Position numbers and translations under genes: made by a program
Shown: piece after piece, positions 46,050-55,267 of the stretch
How the letters are laid out: the number at the start of each line of letters is the position of its first letter
Position numbering within the stretch: the first letter of the stretch is position 1
The notes under the pieces: generated by a model
Databases searched by the model: none
What the model was told of the DNA's origin: nothing
Seen by the model: the letters and a program-made list of their open reading frames with translations, nothing else
Assembly (NCBI RefSeq): GCF_019880205.1
Contig: NZ_CP082292.1
Coordinates: 248,001-312,000, forward strand
From: Pantoea alfalfae
GTDB lineage: Bacteria; Pseudomonadota; Gammaproteobacteria; Enterobacterales; Enterobacteriaceae
Direction of reading: 5' to 3'
DNA length: 64,000 nucleotides

Positions 46050-46877
46050 GTGGGTACCGCAATATTTATGGTGTTGATGGTCAGTGGTTACTGGTACACC
46101 AGCCGTGATTTGAATAGCCGCTTTAAAATCCGTCGTTCGTCGGGCTGGGATGTCTATTTCCTGGTCGCGCTTTACGGTTGTATTTTTGTGCTCCAGGGTG
46201 TCTTTGCGACCGGTATCGTCTGGTTACTGCTGCTCTGTATCTCCGGCATCGCCAACGCTGTCCAGATGATCCCCGGCGTTCATCTGAAGTGGCAGGTGGA
46301 GTTTATGAACTGGAGCTTCCTGGGCATCCAGGCTCCGGTGGTGATTATGCTCGCCTTTGCCATTCTGCTCTGTCTCTATCGTTCAAACTGGGCAGGCAGC
46401 GCAAGACTGAATGTCTCCGGTCGTAAAGACCTCTATCAGCGACTGTCACGCTCTAATGGCGTGGAGCAACTGCTGTTTCAGTGCATGGAAGAGGGCGAAC
46501 TGGCGTGGATTACGCTGAAGTCGCGCCGCATCTACATCGGCATGGTTCATGCCTCGACCTTCGAATATGAAAGCACCAAAAACATCGTGCTGATCCCGAT
46601 GCTGAGTGGCTATCGCGACAGTAAGACGCTGAAGCTGGCGGTAGAGCATAACTATAGCAAATGGTACGCCGAGCACGAGATTACGCTCGACTCGAAGCCC
46701 AAAGATGCGATGTCGTTCCGAAAAGTGATCATGGTGGACCAGATTGAGAGTCTGTCACTGTTTGATCCGGCCAGTGCCACGGCGCTTTCGATGGGACATC
46801 CGCAGGAAGTGGAGAAGAGTCAGGGGAATGATGACGATGACAGCCCGGATGATGAAAGCCGGGACGCGCAGGATTAA
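46050..46877 (+). CDS. Unknown multi-pass membrane protein with cytosolic domain
   Basis: The 275-residue protein starts with GTG, with AAAGGGAG as the ribosome site. There are TM segments at about 3-15, 35-58, 60-78 and 88-110, then a soluble region from about 115 rich in beta-strand (LAWITLKSRRIYIGMV, TKNIVLIPMLSGYRD) and a strongly acidic tail (DDDDSPDDESRDAQD). No family recognised. The topology recalls membrane proteins with an SH3/Tudor-like cytosolic barrel, but that is speculation. It is coupled to the small upstream gene. Confidence 0.78.
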   Translation: MGTAIFMVLMVSGYWYTSRDLNSRFKIRRSSGWDVYFLVALYGCIFVLQGVFATGIVWLLLLCISGIANAVQMIPGVHLKWQVEFMNWSFLGIQAPVVIMLAFAILLCLYRSNWAGSARLNVSGRKDLYQRLSRSNGVEQLLFQCMEEGELAWITLKSRRIYIGMVHASTFEYESTKNIVLIPMLSGYRDSKTLKLAVEHNYSKWYAEHEITLDSKPKDAMSFRKVIMVDQIESLSLFDPASATALSMGHPQEVEKSQGNDDDDSPDDESRDAQD

Positions 46878-46888
46878 AAAGCCCGATC

Positions 46889-46925
46889 GGTTTCCCCTGA
46901 TGATGTGACTTCATCAGGGGAAACC
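46889..46925. repeat. Perfect 15-bp hairpin between convergent genes
   Basis: GGTTTCCCCTGATGA (46889-46903) pairs perfectly with TCATCAGGGGAAACC (46911-46925) around TGTGACT. Neither side is followed by a T-run, so it is not a standard intrinsic terminator, though it may end transcripts or be bound by protein. Confidence 0.75.
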
Positions 46926-46934
46926 AATCCCCGG

Positions 46935-47954
46935 TCACACCATATTTTCCGCCGTAAACAGCCGAAACGCCACTTTGCCCGCCTGATACACATCCGGCTG
47001 ATAGCCGGTTTCGAGATAACTCAGCATCAGATCAATCGCTAAACGGGCATGCTGCTGGGCATGCTGATCCAGGGTAAAGGCCACTTCATCGTTCAGCAGT
47101 AGCTGGCGGGTGACATCATAAAGCTCATGGGTGATGTAGGTGCATTTACCCAGCAACTGATGGGCGCGCAGGGTGTCGCTGACATCACTATTTCCCATGC
47201 CGGTGTTATAGACCCCTGCAACTGCCTGCGACGGACGCAGATGGCGGGCCAGCTCACTGCGGATGGTTTCCCGCTGATCCTGACCCGACAGCACCTCACG
47301 CAGATGACGCAGTGGCGCACGCTGCTCCATGGCTTCACGGAAGCCAGCGATACGCTGACGGTGGGCGCGATAATCAAAGCGGCCGCTGACCATCAGAATA
47401 TCGCCGGGCTGGTTCAGGGTTTTACTCATCAGCAGGCCTGCGGTGCGGCCTGCCTGATACTGGTCGATGCCAACATGACACAGGCGGTCAGCGTCGGGCA
47501 GATCGGTGACGATGGTGATCACCGGCACATTGCGGCTGCGGCACAGCGCCAGTGCGCGATAGACAGGTGGCGAGTCGTGCGCAAACACAATGATGCCGTC
47601 ACGGTTACTGCTGCAGGCGATAATGCTTTGCGCCAGCTGCTCAGGCTGCGCTTCGGCCACCAGCGTTTTGTGCAGCTTCAGACGGCGATAGCCAAGCTGA
47701 CTGGCGATCTCGCTGAAACAGGTGGTGAGCTGCTGAAAAAAGGATGAGCCGTTATTGCTGAGGAAGACTTCGATTTGCCAGGGATGCTGATACTCCTCTG
47801 GCAGCAGACGCCGGAGTCCCGCTTCGCGCGCGGCTTTCAGGACTTTGCGGCTGGTCTCCAGCGAGACGCCGCCGCGCTCATTCAGCACCCGGTCGACCGT
47901 CGCAATCCCGACGCCCGCCATTTTTGCCACCACCTCTAAGGTGAGCTTTTTCAT
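46935..47954 (-). CDS. LacI-family transcriptional regulator
   Basis: The 339-residue repressor has a LacI-type HTH at 4-50 (LEVVAKMAGVGIATVDRVLNERGGVS) and a periplasmic-binding-protein-like ligand domain beginning near residue 60. It resembles the sugar-responsive members that have an RbsB-like core. A 10-bp operator-like palindrome, TAACCGGTTA, lies about 58 bp upstream, so it may control itself or the divergent SDR gene. The effector is unknown. Confidence 0.9.
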   Translation of the reverse strand: MKKLTLEVVAKMAGVGIATVDRVLNERGGVSLETSRKVLKAAREAGLRRLLPEEYQHPWQIEVFLSNNGSSFFQQLTTCFSEIASQLGYRRLKLHKTLVAEAQPEQLAQSIIACSSNRDGIIVFAHDSPPVYRALALCRSRNVPVITIVTDLPDADRLCHVGIDQYQAGRTAGLLMSKTLNQPGDILMVSGRFDYRAHRQRIAGFREAMEQRAPLRHLREVLSGQDQRETIRSELARHLRPSQAVAGVYNTGMGNSDVSDTLRAHQLLGKCTYITHELYDVTRQLLLNDEVAFTLDQHAQQHARLAIDLMLSYLETGYQPDVYQAGKVAFRLFTAENMV

Positions 47955-48011
47955 TCAGACTCCACGCGTAAACGGGGCTTAGCTGCTGCCTGCCAGACTG
48001 TTTATCTCTTC

Positions 48012-48021
48012 TAACCGGTTA
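48012..48021 (-). promoter_or_regulatory. LacI-type operator candidate TAACCGGTTA
   Basis: A perfect palindrome with the central CpG that LacI-family hinge helices need (compare the AACCGGTT-type core of gluconate repressor sites). It is in the 227-bp gap between the LacI-type gene and the SDR gene. Confidence 0.45.
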
Positions 48022-48181
48022 AAAGTAAAAGATAAAGCGATTTAATGATGGAAAACCATCAATGGCATTGCGCCATGAGCTTTTACCCTCAGTGCGGTCG
48101 TCAGGTTAAAAAGCACAGCGGGCCGCTGTCCGGACGGAAATACCGTTAAGCTTGTAGCGAGACAATTAACGAGGAGTGAAT

Positions 48182-48859
48182 ATGGCGCAGCAAAAAGAAG
48201 TTCTGATTATTGGTGCATCACGCGGTATCGGTCTGGCGGTCGTGCAGGCGTTTGCCGGTGAGGGCTGGCAGGTCACGGCCACCCATCGCAGCGGCGTTCC
48301 GGAGCAGGGCAACAAGCCAGGTATCGACTGGCAGGCGCTCGATATGACCGACGCATCGGCGGTTCAACAGCTTGCCGGCCAGCTCAGTGGCAAATCGTTC
48401 GATGCGATTCTGATCAATGCCGGGATTTCCGGGCCTTCGCACCAGAAGGTGTCGCAGAGTAACGATCAGGAGCTGGCGCAGCTGTTCCTGACTAATGCGA
48501 TAGCACCGGTTCGCAGCGCAGAGATTCTGCTGCCGCTGCTGAAGCCGGAGGGCGTACTGGCGCTGACCTCATCCCAGCTCGGCAGCCTGAATGAAAATCC
48601 GGACGCGCAGATGCCGATTTACTCGGCCAGCAAAGCTGCACTGAATATGCTGAGCCGCACGCTGACCCCCGCAGTTGAAGCACAGAACGGGACGCTGCTG
48701 ACGCTGCATCCCGGCTGGGTAAAAACAGATATGGGCGGCGAGAGTGCGCCGCTGACGGCAGAAGAGAGTGCGGCCGGTATCGTTCGGCAGTTAACCCAGT
48801 GGGGCGGACGCGGGGGCCATCACTACGTCGATTACGCCGGCCAGCAGCTGCAGTGGTAA
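48182..48859 (+). CDS. Short-chain dehydrogenase/reductase
   Basis: The 225-residue NAD(P)-dependent oxidoreductase has the cofactor loop GASRGIG at about 10-16, ILINAGISGP in mid-sequence, and the active-site YSASKAAL (Tyr-x-x-x-Lys) late. The start ATG at 48182 has GAGGAG at 48171-48176; a GTG two codons earlier sits in the ribosome site. It belongs to the C-factor/CsgA-like group of short SDRs. It is divergent from the LacI-type regulator. Substrate unknown. Confidence 0.87.
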   Translation: MAQQKEVLIIGASRGIGLAVVQAFAGEGWQVTATHRSGVPEQGNKPGIDWQALDMTDASAVQQLAGQLSGKSFDAILINAGISGPSHQKVSQSNDQELAQLFLTNAIAPVRSAEILLPLLKPEGVLALTSSQLGSLNENPDAQMPIYSASKAALNMLSRTLTPAVEAQNGTLLTLHPGWVKTDMGGESAPLTAEESAAGIVRQLTQWGGRGGHHYVDYAGQQLQW

Positions 48860-48866
48860 GCTGAAA

Positions 48867-48884
48867 CGGGGCGGTTACGCCCCG
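48867..48884 (-). terminator. Terminator overlapping the end of galP
   Basis: CGGGGCG and CGCCCCG form a 7-bp stem with the 4-base loop GTTA that contains the galP stop codon. TTTCAG follows on the gene's strand. It may also serve the convergent SDR gene. Confidence 0.65.
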
Positions 48885-50263
48885 ATGTCCCGCAGTGCCT
48901 TACCCTTCATCAGGTTGCGTTCAATATGCTCCAGCGTCACATGTTTGGTCTCAGGTACCAGCATCATGGTCAGCACGATAAACACCAGATTGAGTGCACC
49001 GTAGAACCAGAAGGTGTTGGCGTTCCCCAACTGATCCAGCATCGTCAGGAAGGTCGCACCCACAATCATGTTGCCGACCCAGTTGGTGGTGGTGGAAGCA
49101 GTAATGCCGAAGTCACGCCCTTTCAGCGGCTGAATCTCTGAACAGAGTAGCCAGATCACCGGCCCGGCCGCCATCGCAAAACCAACGATAAACATCAGCA
49201 GCATCGCGACCGCAAAGTATTTGCGGAAATCCGTTTCGACGCCGATGTGCAGCAGCGTGCCCAGCACGCCCATGCCCACCGCCATCACCAGAAAACTGGT
49301 GGTCAGCATCGGCTTGCGACCCCAGCGATCGACAAAAAAGATGGCAATCAGCGTGGCCAGCATGTTGACCAGCCCGACAATCACCGTGCCCCACATCTGC
49401 TCACTGGTGCTGGAGAAACCGGCAATATTGAAGATTTTAGGGGCGTAATACATCACCACATTCATCCCGGTAAACTGCTGCATCACCTGTAGCAGCATCC
49501 CCAGCCACACCGCGCGGCGAAAATTGCCATTAGAGCGGAACAGCGACCAGCCGCGCTGTTTCACCTGCAGACTTTCACGGATCTCTTCCAGCTCCTCCCG
49601 CGCCTGTTCGCTGCTGTTACGCAGCCGATCCAGCACGCGCTGTGCCTCGTTAAAGCGTCCGTGCGCTGCCAGCCAGCGCGGACTGTTGGGCAAAAACAGC
49701 ACGCCGATAAACAGGATTACTGCCGGAATAGCGATAACGCCGAGCATTGCGCGCCAGTTGCCACTGTAGCTGAACGCGGTGTCGGAGAGATAAGCGACCA
49801 CGATGCCGGTAGTCAGCATCAGCTGATACATCGAAATCATTGAGCCACGAATACGTTCCGGCGCAATCTCCGCCAGATAGAGCGGCGCGGTGTAAGAGGC
49901 GATGCCTACCGCCAGCCCCAGCATCACACGGGCACAGACCAGCGACTCTACATCGGGTGAAAAGGCGGACCAGAGCGAACCAATGACGAACAGCGTCGCG
50001 CCCGCCAGCATACTTTTCTTACGTCCCAGCTTTGAGGACATCCAGCCCGCCGCCAGCGCACCCAGCGCCGCACCAAACATCATCGAACTCACCACCCACT
50101 CCTGCTGATGGTTGGTAATCTGCAAATCCTTCGCCAGGAACGGCAAGGCCCCTGCGATGACGCCGATATCCAGACCAAACAGCAGGCCGGACAGCGCCGC
50201 CATAAAACAGACGAACCAGGTAAAACGGTTCTGATGATTTCCTGATTTTTTAGCCGCGGCCAT
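48875..50263 (-). CDS. galP: Galactose:H+ symporter-like sugar porter (GalP/AraE type)
   Basis: The 462-residue MFS sugar porter starts at ATG 50263 (MAAAKKSG) with AGGAG upstream. It matches GalP and AraE along its length: [98 protein letters not shown], and the C-terminal [21 protein letters not shown]. GalP is the closer overall, but [13 protein letters not shown] resembles AraE, so galactose, glucose or arabinose are possible substrates. Confidence 0.83.
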   Translation of the reverse strand: MAAAKKSGNHQNRFTWFVCFMAALSGLLFGLDIGVIAGALPFLAKDLQITNHQQEWVVSSMMFGAALGALAAGWMSSKLGRKKSMLAGATLFVIGSLWSAFSPDVESLVCARVMLGLAVGIASYTAPLYLAEIAPERIRGSMISMYQLMLTTGIVVAYLSDTAFSYSGNWRAMLGVIAIPAVILFIGVLFLPNSPRWLAAHGRFNEAQRVLDRLRNSSEQAREELEEIRESLQVKQRGWSLFRSNGNFRRAVWLGMLLQVMQQFTGMNVVMYYAPKIFNIAGFSSTSEQMWGTVIVGLVNMLATLIAIFFVDRWGRKPMLTTSFLVMAVGMGVLGTLLHIGVETDFRKYFAVAMLLMFIVGFAMAAGPVIWLLCSEIQPLKGRDFGITASTTTNWVGNMIVGATFLTMLDQLGNANTFWFYGALNLVFIVLTMMLVPETKHVTLEHIERNLMKGKALRDIGA

Positions 50264-50533
50264 GCGAGTCTCCTTGCAGTGATTCAGTGTCAACATTGTT
50301 AATGTTATGTAAACATAGTCGATATCAATGTGGGTCCGATCACACTTCAGCTTATCGCTGGGGGCGCACAACATGGCTGCGAAAAGAAAGCATCAGAGAT
50401 CAGCAGGTTGATGCAGAAACGGGAAACCGCAGCAGGGCACGAATACGCAAAGCAGCCTGCATCAGGTCAGATTTTGCAACTGACCGCCTGCGGCATTACA
50501 CTTCCGCCTTTCTGCTATTGATTGAAGGTGCTT

Positions 50534-51193
50534 ATGTCTGAACCTTTCCAGCGTCAGCCGCTACCCTTGCCGGGCGGTCATAAAAAAGTTTTACTGCACT
50601 CCTGCTGCGCACCCTGTTCGGGGGAAGTGATGGAAGCGATGCTGGCCTCCGGCATTGAATACACCATCTATTTCTACAACCCGAATATTCATCCGCTCAA
50701 AGAGTATGAGCTGCGCAAAGAGGAGAATATTCGTTTTGCCGAGAAATTTGGCGTGCCGTTTGTCGATGCTGACTATGACCGGGATAACTGGTTTGAGCGG
50801 GCGCGCGGGCTGGAGTGGTCACCGGAACGGGGTGAACGCTGCACCATGTGCTTCGATATGCGCTTTGAGCGCACGGCACTCTATGCCCATGAGAACGGAT
50901 TCCCGGTAATGACCAGTTGTCTGGGTATTTCACGCTGGAAAGATATGAAGCAGATTAATAGCTGTGGTGTCCGTGCAGCGGCGGCGTATCCGGATCTGAT
51001 GTACTGGGATTTTAACTGGCGTAAAGGTGGCGGATCGGCGCGCATGATTGAAATCAGTAAGCGCGAAAGTTTCTATCAGCAGGAATATTGCGGCTGCGTC
51101 TATTCACTGCGCGACACCAATCGTCATCGCGTCACCCAGGGACGTGAGCGTATTAAGATTGGTGTGCAATATTATCAGCCGGATGAATCCTGA
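50534..51193 (+). CDS. queH: Epoxyqueuosine reductase QueH
   Basis: The 219-residue protein of the former DUF208 family reduces epoxyqueuosine to queuosine in tRNA, independently of the QueG type known from E. coli. Cysteine clusters expected for the metal centre are HSCCAPC (24, 25, 28), [10 protein letters not shown] (103, 106) and EYCGCVYS (186, 188). The start ATG at 50534 has GAAGGTG upstream; a TTG four codons earlier is unlikely. It abuts the convergent AraC-type gene exactly. Confidence 0.9.
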   Translation: MSEPFQRQPLPLPGGHKKVLLHSCCAPCSGEVMEAMLASGIEYTIYFYNPNIHPLKEYELRKEENIRFAEKFGVPFVDADYDRDNWFERARGLEWSPERGERCTMCFDMRFERTALYAHENGFPVMTSCLGISRWKDMKQINSCGVRAAAAYPDLMYWDFNWRKGGGSARMIEISKRESFYQQEYCGCVYSLRDTNRHRVTQGRERIKIGVQYYQPDES

Positions 51194-51694
51194 TTAACTG
51201 ATATCGCAGAAAGCATCTGCCTGCGCATAGCCGCGCGCTGAGCGCGTAACAGGCCGGACTGTTACGCCACAGCTCTGCTTTATGCTTCCTGGCCGTACGT
51301 AGCTGCACAGCGCGCAGGGGTCGTCAACGTCGGCCATCTGCTGCTTCGCTTCTTCACTCATCAGACGTTTACGGCAGGCGCTTGGCGTGCAGCCCATAAT
51401 CTGCTTAAACGAGCGGGTAAAAGATTGCTGGCTTTCAAAATGGTATTTCAGTGCCAGGCTGATGATTGGCGTGCGGCTGTTTTTTAAATCATTCACACTG
51501 GCGTTAAGTTTTTTCTTACGAATATAGCGCGCCAGTGTTTCATTATGATAACGGGCAAAGAGTTTCTGTAAATACCATTTCGAATACCCGGCTTTTTCTG
51601 CAATATCATCCACGCTTAAACGCTGGTCGAGATTATTATTAATCCACTCAGTAATTGAGACGATCACGCTTTCGTTATATCTGTTTTCTTTCAT
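51194..51694 (-). CDS. AraC/MarA-type regulator with a cysteine-bearing C-terminal extension
   Basis: The 166-residue protein has a MarA/SoxS/Rob-like DNA-binding domain with two helix-turn-helix units at about 5-108 (LSVDDIAEKAGYSKWYLQKLFARYHNETL, PIISLALKYHFESQQSFTRSFKQIMGCTP). Beyond it lies an unusual 58-residue tail with C-A-L-C (127-130) and cysteines at 142 and 163, absent in MarA or SoxS. The tail could sense redox or metal. The start has GGGGAG upstream. The coding sequence and its upstream region are more AT-rich than neighbours. Confidence 0.85.
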   Translation of the reverse strand: MKENRYNESVIVSITEWINNNLDQRLSVDDIAEKAGYSKWYLQKLFARYHNETLARYIRKKKLNASVNDLKNSRTPIISLALKYHFESQQSFTRSFKQIMGCTPSACRKRLMSEEAKQQMADVDDPCALCSYVRPGSIKQSCGVTVRPVTRSARGYAQADAFCDIS

Positions 51695-52041
51695 GGCTGT
51701 TCTCCCCTGTTTAATTAAGAGGAATTATGAATTATTTATCTTAATGTGCTTATTCTTTGCGTAAAGTTCTTTCAGTATTTGAATCGTTATCTCTGAAGAG
51801 ATTCATATGAACAGCAGTTATTAATAAAAAGCATGAATTGTAATTGGTTTGTTGGTAATTACAGGCGAGGGATACTCGATCCTGGGCGAATAACAATAAA
51901 CGCGAGCATATGATTTGGCTTTCGGCCTCGCAGCTAACGCAGCCAGCGTCGATGACATCAACGTCATAGCACGGACCATCAATAGATTTTCTGCCGCGAC
52001 ATGCCAGGCTTACGACTTACCTTTAACCTGGAGAACCCTGG
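51695..52041. promoter_or_regulatory. AT-rich gap between the AraC-type gene and the exported hydrolase gene
   Basis: This divergent gap of 347 bp contains an inverted repeat TGTAATT (51839-51845) / AATTACA (51857-51863) with an 11-base spacer and much A/T around 51720-51860. It may carry both promoters. No gene is evident; a small frame in it is the start of an out-of-frame shadow of the next gene. Confidence 0.4.
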
Positions 52042-53064
52042 ATGAGCCCGACATACGTGTTGAAAAAACCGCTTGCCGCTTTGCTCACCTCGCTGGCTTT
52101 ATTTGCGCATGCACCTGCCAGTGCCGCTGGTGTGTATGGCGAACAGTTGGAAGGATTTCATTACCCCTATCCTCTGCAGCATTTCGATTTTCAGTCCCAG
52201 CAGCAACCGCTGAGTATGGGCTATATGGATGTGAAACCGGCGCAGCGTGCCAACGGCGAAACCGTGGTGCTGATGCACGGTAAAAACTTCTGTGGCGCAA
52301 CGTGGGAAGAGACCATTCGCGCGCTGACTCAGCAGGGATATCGCGTTATCGCGCCCGACCAGATTGGCTTCTGCAGCTCGACCAAGCCAGCCAGTTACCA
52401 GTACAGCTTTCAGCAGCTGGCAGATAACACCCATCAGCTGCTCGCCCGGCTGGGTGTAGAGAAGGCAGTGATTATCGGTCACTCCACGGGCGGAATGCTG
52501 GCAACGCGTTATGCGCTGATGTACCCGGAACAGACGCAGAAGCTGGTGCTGGTCAACCCGATTGGGCTGGAGGACTGGAAAGCCAAAGGCGCACCGTGGC
52601 GTTCGGTGGATCAGTGGTATCAGCGCGAACTGAAACTCAGCGCGGAGGGCATTAAGAAGTATGAGCAGCAGACCTACTATGTCGGGCGCTGGAAACCTGA
52701 CTATGACAAGTGGGTCGATATGCTGGCCGGGCTCAACAGCGGGCCGGGACATCAGAAAGTGGCGTGGAACTCCGCGCTTATCTACGACATGATTTTCACG
52801 CAGCCGGTATTGTATGAATTTGGCGCTCTGAACGTGCCCACCACGCTGATGATCGGCACCTCAGACACCACAGCCATCGGCAGTGATATCGCTTCTGCAG
52901 ACGTGAAAGCCCGGCTGGGGAATTATGCGGTGCTGGGGAAAGAGACCGCAGAACGTATTCCGGGCGCGCGCTTAATTGAATTTCCCGGTATGGGACACGC
53001 GCCGCAAATGGAAGAACCGGCAAAGTTTAACCAGGCGCTGCTCAACGATCTGGGCCGGCCCTGA
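52042..53064 (+). CDS. Exported alpha/beta hydrolase
   Basis: The 340-residue protein has a Sec signal peptide (about 1-28, ending APASA before AGV). The enzyme core shows VVLMHGKNFCGATW near 75, the nucleophile Ser148 in GHSTGG, DTTAIG as a possible acid position, and the late GMGHAPQMEEP histidine. It belongs to the epoxide-hydrolase/haloalkane-dehalogenase-like group of hydrolases acting in the periplasm. The start ATG at 52042 follows a CTGGAG ribosome site. It is a single gene. The substrate is unknown. Confidence 0.86.
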   Translation: MSPTYVLKKPLAALLTSLALFAHAPASAAGVYGEQLEGFHYPYPLQHFDFQSQQQPLSMGYMDVKPAQRANGETVVLMHGKNFCGATWEETIRALTQQGYRVIAPDQIGFCSSTKPASYQYSFQQLADNTHQLLARLGVEKAVIIGHSTGGMLATRYALMYPEQTQKLVLVNPIGLEDWKAKGAPWRSVDQWYQRELKLSAEGIKKYEQQTYYVGRWKPDYDKWVDMLAGLNSGPGHQKVAWNSALIYDMIFTQPVLYEFGALNVPTTLMIGTSDTTAIGSDIASADVKARLGNYAVLGKETAERIPGARLIEFPGMGHAPQMEEPAKFNQALLNDLGRP

Positions 53065-53090
53065 AGGGTCAGGTGCTGCGGCACCTGATC

Positions 53091-54059
53091 TCAAACCGCT
53101 ACGCGTTTCTGCTTCTTCCTGAGGTACATCTGCTCATCGCTGTCGTGCAGCAACTGCTCCAGCGACTGTGGATGCGCCGCGTCAAACTCCACCACGCCAG
53201 ACGAGAATTGCAGACGATAACGACGATTCAGACTGACTGACTGCTGTTGCAGATAACGGTCAAACTGCGCGAGCAATGCTTCGCTCTGCTGCTGCTGCAG
53301 GCCGTTGAACAGCACCACGAACTCATCGCCGCCCAGACGGGCAAACAGATCGGAGTGCTTAAACACCACCTTCATCGCATCGGCAAAGTCCATCAGCGCG
53401 CGGTCGCCTTCACGGTGGCCCAGCGAGTCGTTAATCTGCTTAAATTTGTCGAGATCGAGAAAGGTCAGGCAGGCGGGCCGGTTTTTCATCCGGCACTCAT
53501 TCAGCACCATCTGCCCCAGCGTCATAAAGCCACGGCGATTGGTAATCTGGGTCAGCTCATCACAGGTGGCGGTCTGAAAGGCGACCAGTTCCGCTTCAGC
53601 CATCGCGGCCAGGTCACGCATCGTGGCCTGATCCTCTTCATTAAACTGGCGCGGTTCACGGCCAATAATACAGAGCGTGCCCATTTTGGCACCGCCCGGC
53701 GCACGCAGGGGACAGCCGGCATAAAAGCGAATGTGCGGCTCACCGGTTACCAGCGGATTATCATAAAAACGCGCATCTTTTTGCGCATCTTCAACGATCA
53801 TGATCTCATCCTGAAGAATGGCGTGGCCGCAAAATGAGATGTTGCGGGGCGATCCTTTAGGTTCATAGCCCTGAGCGGATTTAAACCACTGATGGTCAGC
53901 TTCCAGCAGGCTGACTAACGCGATAGGAACGTCATACAGGCGGCGCGCCAGGCGGGTTAAACGATCAAACCGCTCCTCCGCTGGCGTGTTCATTATGTTC
54001 AGCGCACGCAACTGCGATAAACGTTGTGCCTCGTCGGCAGGGATTTCAGGTGCTTTCAT
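53091..54059 (-). CDS. Diguanylate cyclase with GAF domain
   Basis: The 322-residue protein has a GAF sensor domain (about 20-160, with ISFCGHAIL and FYAGCPLRAPGGAKMGTLCIIG) and a GGDEF domain with RLGGDEF at 241-247, an intact active site for making c-di-GMP from GTP. The product-inhibition site four residues before is K-H-S-D (234-237) rather than R-x-x-D, so feedback inhibition may be weak. It has no membrane segment and is the likely cytosolic member of the local c-di-GMP set. It is upstream of nothing in an operon. Confidence 0.92.
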   Translation of the reverse strand: MKAPEIPADEAQRLSQLRALNIMNTPAEERFDRLTRLARRLYDVPIALVSLLEADHQWFKSAQGYEPKGSPRNISFCGHAILQDEIMIVEDAQKDARFYDNPLVTGEPHIRFYAGCPLRAPGGAKMGTLCIIGREPRQFNEEDQATMRDLAAMAEAELVAFQTATCDELTQITNRRGFMTLGQMVLNECRMKNRPACLTFLDLDKFKQINDSLGHREGDRALMDFADAMKVVFKHSDLFARLGGDEFVVLFNGLQQQQSEALLAQFDRYLQQQSVSLNRRYRLQFSSGVVEFDAAHPQSLEQLLHDSDEQMYLRKKQKRVAV

Positions 54060-54121
54060 CTCAGAGACCTTTATTGTTTTAGCTGAAGCCAGGTTCTGGT
54101 GTTTGCCTTACGGCGAAGAAG

Positions 54122-54149
54122 AAGAGCGTGGCATAGCAACCACGCTCTT
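54122..54149. terminator. Terminator of hemB (hairpin)
   Basis: AAGAGCGTGG (54122-54131) and CCACGCTCTT (54140-54149) form a 10-bp stem with loop CATAGCAA. On the hemB strand it is followed by a CTTCTTCTTCG tract, weakly T-rich. Confidence 0.7.
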
Positions 54150-54162
54150 TATGAGGAGGGGA

Positions 54163-55140
54163 TCAGAGCACTTTTTGTTCTGCGAGATCAAGGGCGAAAT
54201 AGCTGAAAATCAGGTCCGCACCGGCGCGTTTAATCGCACCGAGGCTTTCCAGCACCACATTGCGCTCATCAATAGCACCGGCCTGCGCGGCAAATTTGAT
54301 CATCGCGTATTCGCCACTCACCTGATACGCCGCCAGCGGCAGTTCGGTACGTTCACGAATGTCGCGCAGGATATCCAGATAGGCACCTGCCGGCTTCACC
54401 ATCAATGAATCCGCGCCCTGAGCCGCATCAAGCAACGATTCACGGATCGCTTCACGACGGTTCATCGGGTTCATCTGGTAGGTTTTACGGTCGCCTTTCA
54501 GCGCCGTTCCGGCGGCTTCACGGAACGGGCCGTAAAACGATGAAGCGAATTTGGTGGAGTAGGACATGATGGCGGTCTGGGTAAAGCCCGCCGCGTCCAG
54601 TGCCCGGCGAATCGCCTCAACCTGACCATCCATCGCCGCTGACGGCGCAATGAAATCCGCACCGGCTGCGGCGGCAACCACCGCCTGTTTACCCAGATTT
54701 GCCAGGGTTGCATCGTTATCGACACCATGATCGCAGAGCACGCCACAGTGACCGTGGCTGGTGTATTCGCAGAAGCAGGTGTCAGACATCACAATCATTT
54801 CCGGCACGGTGTCTTTGCAGATGCGGGACATGCGTGCCACCAGACCGTTTTCGTTCCAGGCATCGCTGCCGGTCGCGTCGGTATGGTGCGAAATACCAAA
54901 GGTCATCACCGAGCGAATGCCCGCTTTGGCGATGCGCTCAATCTCATAGGCGAGACGTTTTTCCGGAATACGCATCACGCCAGGCATCGCCTGAATCGCT
55001 TTGTAATCGTCGACTTCTTCTTCAACAAAGATAGGCAGAGCCAGATCGTTCAGGCTCAGAGAAGACTCCTGGAACATTTCACGCATTGAAGCGCTGGCGC
55101 GCAATCGTCTTGGGCGCTGGATAAGGGAATAATCAGACAT
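54163..55140 (-). CDS. hemB: Porphobilinogen synthase (delta-aminolevulinate dehydratase)
   Basis: The 325-residue enzyme joins two 5-aminolevulinates into porphobilinogen, a step of haem synthesis. The Schiff-base lysine lies in the [11 protein letters not shown] segment, with a second active-site lysine in [15 protein letters not shown]. The zinc cysteines are in [19 protein letters not shown]. It follows E. coli HemB throughout. The start is taken at ATG 55140 ([10 protein letters not shown]); an ATG two codons upstream is also possible. Confidence 0.96.
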   Translation of the reverse strand: MSDYSLIQRPRRLRASASMREMFQESSLSLNDLALPIFVEEEVDDYKAIQAMPGVMRIPEKRLAYEIERIAKAGIRSVMTFGISHHTDATGSDAWNENGLVARMSRICKDTVPEMIVMSDTCFCEYTSHGHCGVLCDHGVDNDATLANLGKQAVVAAAAGADFIAPSAAMDGQVEAIRRALDAAGFTQTAIMSYSTKFASSFYGPFREAAGTALKGDRKTYQMNPMNRREAIRESLLDAAQGADSLMVKPAGAYLDILRDIRERTELPLAAYQVSGEYAMIKFAAQAGAIDERNVVLESLGAIKRAGADLIFSYFALDLAEQKVL

Positions 55141-55235
55141 TTTCATTCTTAAGCAGGTGAAAAAAGTGGCTACAGTTTACTCTCTTTGTCTGCGAGGCAT
55201 GAAGGTTTGTGTGCGGTAATAAGAGGGGAAAAGAA

Positions 55236-55259
55236 CTCTCCCGCCGGGCGGCGGGAGAG
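55236..55259 (-). terminator. Terminator of proP
   Basis: CTCTCCCGCC (55236-55245) and GGCGGGAGAG (55250-55259) form a perfect 10-bp stem around GGGC, followed on the proP strand by TTCTTTTCC. Confidence 0.9.
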
Positions 55260-55267
55260 CAGAACGA

